Assembly: GCF_000716605.1 (NCBI RefSeq)
Contig: NZ_JNXE01000072.1
Coordinates: 1-17,993, forward strand
From: Streptomyces sp. NRRL F-525
GTDB taxonomy: Bacteria; Actinomycetota; Actinomycetes; Streptomycetales; Streptomycetaceae
Direction: 5' to 3'
DNA: 17,993 nucleotides
Shown here one piece after another: positions 14,449 through 17,993 of the stretch. The notes below the pieces were generated by a model. The model had not been told where the DNA came from and searched no databases. It saw only the letters and a program-made list of their open reading frames with translations. The position numbers were made by a program, and so were the translations under genes. The stretch's first letter is position 1. Every line of letters starts with the position of its first letter.

Positions 14449-15363
14449 GTGCTGCCGGACGCCGACGAACTGCCCGAGGTCCTGCTCGACCTCGCCGTAC
14501 CCCATGAGGACATCAACGAACTGGTGCGACTGCGCCGGGTGTTGACGCGGGACACCGACGCGACGCGGCTCCTGGAGGAGTGCGTCGGCGAGCTGATCAA
14601 GGACATCGGGGAGCACGGTCACTGGACCCGGCTCACCGAGCTGCTCCTGGCCCGGCTGCCCGAGGCCCCGCCCGAGATCGGCGGCTACTTCCCCGTGTAC
14701 GTGTTCGTCGCCGCGCTGCCCGCCACGCGCGCGTACCACCGCGAACGCGGCATCCCCGCCGACGTCTCCCGGCGCACCCTCGCCGACCTGGGACGCAACA
14801 TCGCGGTGCACCACAAGCGGTTCGGCGGGCCGGGGCTGCCGTTCCCGCAGTGGCTCGTCCCGCACTTCCGCGGTGAGCTGTACCAGCTGGGGCGGCTGCA
14901 GTTCGAGCGGGCGCGGCTCGGTGAGCGCAGTGCGCAGGCGCTCACGGCGGCCGGGCTGGACGCGGCGCCCGGGGTGCCCTGCCTGAACCTGCACATCCCC
15001 GACTTCTCCGGGCCGCTCACCCCGGCCGCGTGCGAGCGCTCGCTGGAGCTGGCCCGCGCGTTCTTCGCCCGGCACTTTCCCGAGGAGCGTCACGAGGTCG
15101 CGATCTGCCACTCCTGGCTGCTCGACCCGCAGTTGAAGCGGTACCTCCCGGCCGAGTCCAACATCGTCCGCTTCCAGGAACGGTTCCGGGTGATCCGCGA
15201 GGACACGGAGCCGGCCGACACCGAGCCGGTGCAGTTCGTGTTCGGGCATCCCGAACTGGCGGTGGAGAGCCTGCCGCGGCGCACGTCCGTGGAGCGGGCC
15301 GTCGGGGATCATCTGCGGGCGGGTGGGAACTGGTACATCGGGCACGGGTGGTTTCCGCTCTGA
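14449..15363 (+). CDS. Acyltransferase-like protein, NAT_N/GNAT_C architecture (304 aa)
   Basis: GTG 14449 has GGGAGGGG about 9 nt upstream. The product resembles the actinobacterial acyltransferase-domain family built from an N-terminal helical NAT_N domain (about 1-140, with Y-F-P-V-Y-V-F and a helical F-G-G-P-G-L-P-F-P-Q-W) and a GNAT-like C-terminal domain (about 140-300). In the latter, L-N-L-H-I-P-D-F-S-G-P-L-T precedes a segment with H-S-W-L-L-D-P-Q-L and S-N-I-V-R-F-Q-E-R-F, and the protein ends G-N-W-Y-I-G-H-G-W-F-P-L. The substrate is unknown and no pathway partner lies nearby. The recognition is from overall pattern, so the family name is moderately certain while the CDS itself is secure. 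Confidence 0.88.
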   Translation: MLPDADELPEVLLDLAVPHEDINELVRLRRVLTRDTDATRLLEECVGELIKDIGEHGHWTRLTELLLARLPEAPPEIGGYFPVYVFVAALPATRAYHRERGIPADVSRRTLADLGRNIAVHHKRFGGPGLPFPQWLVPHFRGELYQLGRLQFERARLGERSAQALTAAGLDAAPGVPCLNLHIPDFSGPLTPAACERSLELARAFFARHFPEERHEVAICHSWLLDPQLKRYLPAESNIVRFQERFRVIREDTEPADTEPVQFVFGHPELAVESLPRRTSVERAVGDHLRAGGNWYIGHGWFPL

Positions 15364-15492
15364 TCCCGGCTCGGCTTCGGCCCCCACAGCTGCCTTTCTG
15401 ACCAACCGTTGCTTCTCTGAAGGGAATTGACTCGTACGGGTGAATCAGTGCGAGTCGGGAACGGGTGTGCGGACGTGGTCCGTTGGACGGGC

Positions 15493-16200
15493 ATGCGAAT
15501 CGAAATGCGTGAGGGATACGAGGGGACAGGACCCGGGGCGATCACCCCGGACGGCTGCGCGGTCGAGCTGTACTCGCGGCTGTCGATCGGTCAGGAGCCG
15601 GAGATCATCGCTGCGGCTGTGCCGGCGGGTGCGCGGATCCTGGAGCTGGGCAGCGGGGTGGGGCGGATGACCCACCCCCTCCTGGAGCGCGGGTTCACGG
15701 TCACGGCAGTCGACGAATCCGCCGAGATGCTGGAGCGGGTCAAGGGCGCGCGCACGATATGCAGCCCGATCGAGAACCTCGATCTGGGCGAGACCTTCGA
15801 CGTGGTGATGCTCGCGTCGTTCCTGGTGCACGCCGGGGACGCCGAGGTGCGGCGCGGACTGTTGCGGACCTGCGTACGGCATGTCGCGCCGGGCGGCTGC
15901 GTGCTGATCCAGCGGGAGGGCGAGGACTACCACACGAACCTGCCGCGCGAGCGGATCGATCCCAGTGGCTTCACCGTGCGGATGGTGTCGGCGGAGCCGG
16001 TCGGGGACGGGGTCGACTCGGTGCGTGCGGAGTATGTGTTCCCGGACGCGGTCTGGACCCAGACGTTCCTGTCCCGGCCGCTCACGAAGGACCAGTTCGA
16101 GGAGGCGCTGGCGGAGGCGGGACTGAGAGTGGACAGCTATCTGACGCCGGACCGGATATGGGTGAGGGCGGTGCCGGTGGCTGCGACGCCGGCGGACTAG
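15493..16200 (+). CDS. Class I SAM-dependent methyltransferase (235 aa)
   Basis: The SAM-binding motif I is clear (I-L-E-L-G-S-G-V-G-R, about 49-58), followed by V-T-A-V-D-E-S-A-E-M-L (motif II region), F-D-V-V-M-L-A-S-F-L-V-H and V-A-P-G-G-C-V-L-I-Q. The C-terminal half has a beta-rich region and a terminal helix-strand (F-E-E-A-L-A-E-A-G-L). The substrate is unknown. The start is uncertain: ATG 15493 and ATG 15505 both begin plausible N-termini, neither with a strong ribosome-binding site, and the frame remains open from a TTG at 15427. It lies 129 bp after the acyltransferase-like gene; a GACTCG/CGAGTC inverted repeat (15429-15456) occupies that gap. It is unrelated in detail to the methyltransferase near 7.3-8.1 kb. 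Confidence 0.9.
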   Translation: MRIEMREGYEGTGPGAITPDGCAVELYSRLSIGQEPEIIAAAVPAGARILELGSGVGRMTHPLLERGFTVTAVDESAEMLERVKGARTICSPIENLDLGETFDVVMLASFLVHAGDAEVRRGLLRTCVRHVAPGGCVLIQREGEDYHTNLPRERIDPSGFTVRMVSAEPVGDGVDSVRAEYVFPDAVWTQTFLSRPLTKDQFEEALAEAGLRVDSYLTPDRIWVRAVPVAATPAD

Positions 16201-16294
16201 CGGAGGAAGTCTCTTTCGGTGGCGATGAGTTCGAGGGCGAGGGTCGGTCTACCTCTGTGACAGCAACACGGACCGCTTCCCACAGGAGAACCTC

Positions 16295-16741
16295 ATGTCC
16301 GAGACCGTCGCTTCCGCCACCTCCCGCACCGTCGTCGCCGAGTCCGCGACCACGCGCGGTCGCCGTGCCCGGATCGCGCTGCGTGCCCTCCAGGTGCTGA
16401 TCGCCCTGTTCTACGGCGTCGCGAGTGCGCTGCCCAAGCTGATCGCGAACTCGTCGGCCGTGGAGTCCTTCGACAAGATCGGCTGGGGCAGCGGGGCCAT
16501 GTACACGATCGGCGCGCTCGAACTGGCCGGAGCCGTCGGGCTGTTGGTCCCGCTGCTGCAGTCGGTGGCGGCGACGGCGCTCAGCGCGCTGATGGTGGGT
16601 GCGTTCGTCGTCCAGATGACCGTGTTCCACGGTGTGAACGCGGCGACACCGTTGATCCTGATCATTCCGCTCGCCCTGATCGCCTGGGCACGGCGGGGGC
16701 AGAACGCGGAGTTGCTGCGGGTGGTACGACGGCGGGCGTGA
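16295..16741 (+). CDS. DoxX-like four-helix membrane protein (148 aa)
   Basis: ATG 16295 is preceded by AGGAGA at a 5-nt spacing. After a Ser/Thr/Ala-rich cytoplasmic N-terminus of about 26 residues there are four hydrophobic segments, approximately 27-49, 66-88, 91-111 and 117-132, and a short basic C-terminus. The first helix ends A-L-P-K-L, and G-A-L-E-L-A-G-A-V-G-L opens the second, typical of the DoxX-like family. DoxX proteins are linked with thiol stress or oxidoreductase complexes in some bacteria, but this subgroup is uncharacterised. The gene appears monocistronic and converges on the S4-domain gene. Confidence 0.88.
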   Translation: MSETVASATSRTVVAESATTRGRRARIALRALQVLIALFYGVASALPKLIANSSAVESFDKIGWGSGAMYTIGALELAGAVGLLVPLLQSVAATALSALMVGAFVVQMTVFHGVNAATPLILIIPLALIAWARRGQNAELLRVVRRRA

Positions 16742-16747
16742 TCCGTA

Positions 16748-16777
16748 CAGCCACAGCTATGGCTATGGCTATGGCTG
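16748..16777. terminator. Hexanucleotide repeat forming a hairpin between convergent genes
   Basis: Three exact copies of CTATGG (16757-16774) sit just after the DoxX-like stop codon. With the preceding CAGCCACAGC they form a stem (CAGCCA-AGC with GCT-TGGCTG, one mismatch) around a 10-nt loop. It could act as a terminator for either convergent gene. The repeat may vary in copy number by slippage. Confidence 0.45.
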
Positions 16778-16827
16778 AGCGCAGGGTGACGGTGGCGTCC
16801 GGTGGGCCGAGGGGCCTGGGCCGGACG

Positions 16828-17436
16828 TCACCGTTGCGGGTCGCGTCGGGTACTGCGGCGTGCGTCTCGACGGGTGTCCCGGTCCCGGTGGGTGTCGGGA
16901 GCGGCGGTGGGGTCGGGGGCGGCGCCGGGGAGGCCGCGCAGGCGTTCCAGGTCGCGGCGGTCGCGCTTGGTGGGGCGGCCGGTGCCGCGGTCGCGGATGC
17001 CGGCCGGGGCGACGGCCTCGCGGGGCGGGGGCGGCGGGGAGTTGTCCACGTAGCACTGGACGGCGACCGGAGGGCCGACCCGTTTGCGGATGACCTGCTT
17101 CACGATGACGACGCGCTCGCGGCCCTCGTGACGGAGGCGCACCTCGTCGCCGACGTGGACGGAGTGGGCGGGCTTCACCCGCTCACCGTTGACACGGACG
17201 TGGCCGCCCTTGCAGGCGGCGGCGCCCATGGAACGGGTCTTGACCAGACGGACGGACCAGATCCAGCTGTCGACGCGGACGCTCGCACCGTTCGCGGGAC
17301 CGGCGGCCTTGGCCGCGGCCACGGCATCGCTGTGCGGCTCAGCCGCAGGGCTCTGGGGCGCGTCGGTGTTCCGGCTCGTGGTGGTCGCGCCGGTTCCGTT
17401 GTCGCCGTCGGTCTCGTCCGCACCCTCGGAAGCCAT
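16828..17436 (-). CDS. S4-domain RNA-binding protein, Hsp15-like (202 aa)
   Basis: A central S4 RNA-binding domain (about 53-115) begins V-R-V-D-S-W-I-W-S-V-R-L-V-K-T-R and includes G-G-H-V-R-V-N-G-E-R-V-K-P and G-D-E-V-R-L-R, as in Hsp15/HslR proteins. E. coli Hsp15 binds free 50S subunits carrying peptidyl-tRNA after translation errors; the same role here is inference. The N-terminal 50 residues are acidic and Ser/Thr/Ala-rich, and the C-terminus after residue 130 is a low-complexity Arg/Asp-rich tail that includes K-R-D-R-R-D-L-E-R-L-R-G; both flanks are longer than in E. coli Hsp15. The start is ATG 17436. A TAAAGT box ends 6 nt upstream and no ribosome-binding site is seen, so the mRNA may be leaderless. 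Confidence 0.9.
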   Translation of the reverse strand: MASEGADETDGDNGTGATTTSRNTDAPQSPAAEPHSDAVAAAKAAGPANGASVRVDSWIWSVRLVKTRSMGAAACKGGHVRVNGERVKPAHSVHVGDEVRLRHEGRERVVIVKQVIRKRVGPPVAVQCYVDNSPPPPPREAVAPAGIRDRGTGRPTKRDRRDLERLRGLPGAAPDPTAAPDTHRDRDTRRDARRSTRRDPQR

Positions 17437-17442
17437 GCCCCG

Positions 17443-17448
17443 ACTTTA
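17443..17448 (-). promoter_or_regulatory. -10 box of S4-domain gene, leaderless arrangement
   Basis: On the minus strand, TAAAGT ends 6 nt before the ATG at 17436, so transcription would begin at the start codon. No recognisable -35 is present at the normal distance. Confidence 0.45.
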
Positions 17449-17538
17449 GTACCCCGAGGCGAACGGCTCCGGCGGGTTTCGGCCGCCGACCTGAACACGG
17501 GGCTCCTGGCTACGCCGGGCCTGCGGGCTCCGGCTCCG

Positions 17539-17770
17539 GTGTGTGGCCAGGGTTGCGGCTTCGGTTCCGGTCCTGGCTCCAGTCTTGGTTCCGGCGCGGG
17601 TCCAGTCTTGGTGTGTGGCCACGACTGTCGCTCCGGTTCTGGCCCTGGCTCCAGCCTCGGCTCCGGCCCGGGGCTGGTCCTGGCAGTCCTAGTAGTCCTG
17701 GCCTGTGACCACGCGGCTGCGGCTCCGGCCCTGGCCCCAGCTTCGGTTCCGTCCCGGGTCCAGCCCGGCC
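17539..17770. repeat. Degenerate 72-bp tandem repeat
   Basis: GTGTGTGGCC starts two units at 17539 and 17611, exactly 72 bp apart. Each continues with shorter TCCGGTTCTGG/TCCTGGCTCCAG-type motifs. A third, more diverged copy begins near 17701 after an 18-bp insertion containing CTAGTAGTCCTG. Within units, GGCTCC/GGTTCC elements recur at short intervals. The block is intergenic and skewed to G+T and C on the + strand. Confidence 0.65.
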
Positions 17771-17993
17771 CGTGCCCGGCGTGCTACTCGTCTCCGACCC
17801 TCGGCCTTGGCCCCCGGCACTGAGATCCGGCTCCGGCCTCGCTCCCTCCCCGGGCCCGTGGCCTCGCCCCCCACCCCGCGGCCCCCAACCCCCCAACCCC
17901 CAACCCGCGGTCTCCCGCCCCCGACCTGCGGTCTCACCCCGCCCGGCACTAGTCTCCCCGGCGCAGGCCCGAGGCCCGCGCCCCTGGAACCCC

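Larger units (their letters stand above)
17437..17993. other. Apparently non-coding end of window
   Basis: Apart from the S4-gene promoter and the 72-bp repeats I see nothing convincing in these 557 nt. Open frames on both strands encode only repetitive Gly/Ser/Pro or Arg/Gly/Asn sequence without start signals, and the last 150 nt are C-rich and low in complexity. Confidence 0.5.

Noticed and set aside
14359..15405. Long minus-strand reading frame extending the DUF6343 gene upstream
   Set aside because: It is antisense to the acyltransferase-like gene; only the last 88 residues look like a real membrane protein.
16738..17823. 361-codon + strand frame across the S4-domain gene and the 72-bp repeats
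   Set aside because: It is the antisense of a well-supported S4 gene followed by repetitive Gly/Ser sequence, and starts at the CTATGG microsatellite.
1..17993. Search for defence systems, prophage, transposons, CRISPR arrays, tRNA/rRNA genes or biosynthetic clusters
   Set aside because: No transposase, integrase, nuclease, reverse transcriptase, toxin-antitoxin pair, spaced repeat array or tRNA-like cloverleaf was recognised; the region looks like core chromosome.

Overview
The window is about 18 kb of very GC-rich DNA with strong G/C bias at third codon positions, frequent GTG/TTG starts, TANNNT-type -10 boxes and actinobacterial protein families (four-domain ribosomal protein S1 with a glycine-rich tail, PAC2, DUF3068, DUF4184, DUF6343). 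It fits a Streptomyces or close relative, in the chromosomal core around rpsA and coaE. I see no prophage, insertion sequence, tRNA, rRNA, CRISPR array, secondary-metabolite cluster or defence locus.

Layout. 76-465 (+) is a small uncharacterised protein, convergent with a DUF4184 membrane protein (504-1367, -, TTG start). Next is a large secreted MltB-like lytic transglycosylase with a Ca-binding-like loop and two Ig-like C-terminal repeats (1630-3357, +), closed by a strong terminator. A 44-residue membrane peptide (3562-3696) follows, preceded by three 12-bp repeats. Its stop codon lies inside a perfect 22-bp palindrome that also sits just ahead of a two-TM DUF3068/PorA-type protein (3738-4730). 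That gene overlaps tail-to-tail by 11 bp with the DEAH helicase gene hrpB (7239-4720, -), which lies downstream of a SAM methyltransferase gene (to 7314, -).

The methyltransferase and rpsA are divergent. rpsA (8521-10032) has a good sigma70/HrdB-type promoter at 8279-8307 and a structured leader of about 200 nt, and ends in a clear terminator followed by a dispersed Streptomyces-type intergenic repeat. Then come a Tat-exported FAD amine oxidase (10280-11872), a PAC2 protein (12008-12946), coaE (13010-13630, probably leaderless behind a 15-bp palindrome) and a TPR protein (13681-14061). A DUF6343 membrane protein (14092-14358, -) is divergent from a two-domain acyltransferase-like protein (14449-15363, +). 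A second SAM methyltransferase (15493-16200), a DoxX-like membrane protein (16295-16741) and a convergent S4-domain RNA-binding protein (16828-17436, -) follow. The last 560 nt hold no convincing gene but contain a degenerate 72-bp tandem repeat.

Functionally this is a housekeeping mix: translation (rpsA, S4/Hsp15-like protein), CoA synthesis (coaE), cell-wall turnover (lytic transglycosylase), envelope proteins and several orphan enzymes. The genes are mostly monocistronic or loosely paired and do not form one pathway. The most interesting signals are regulatory or gene-structural: the 22-bp palindrome, the 12-bp repeats, the methyltransferase with no canonical start codon, the rpsA leader, and the leaderless signals at coaE and the S4 gene.
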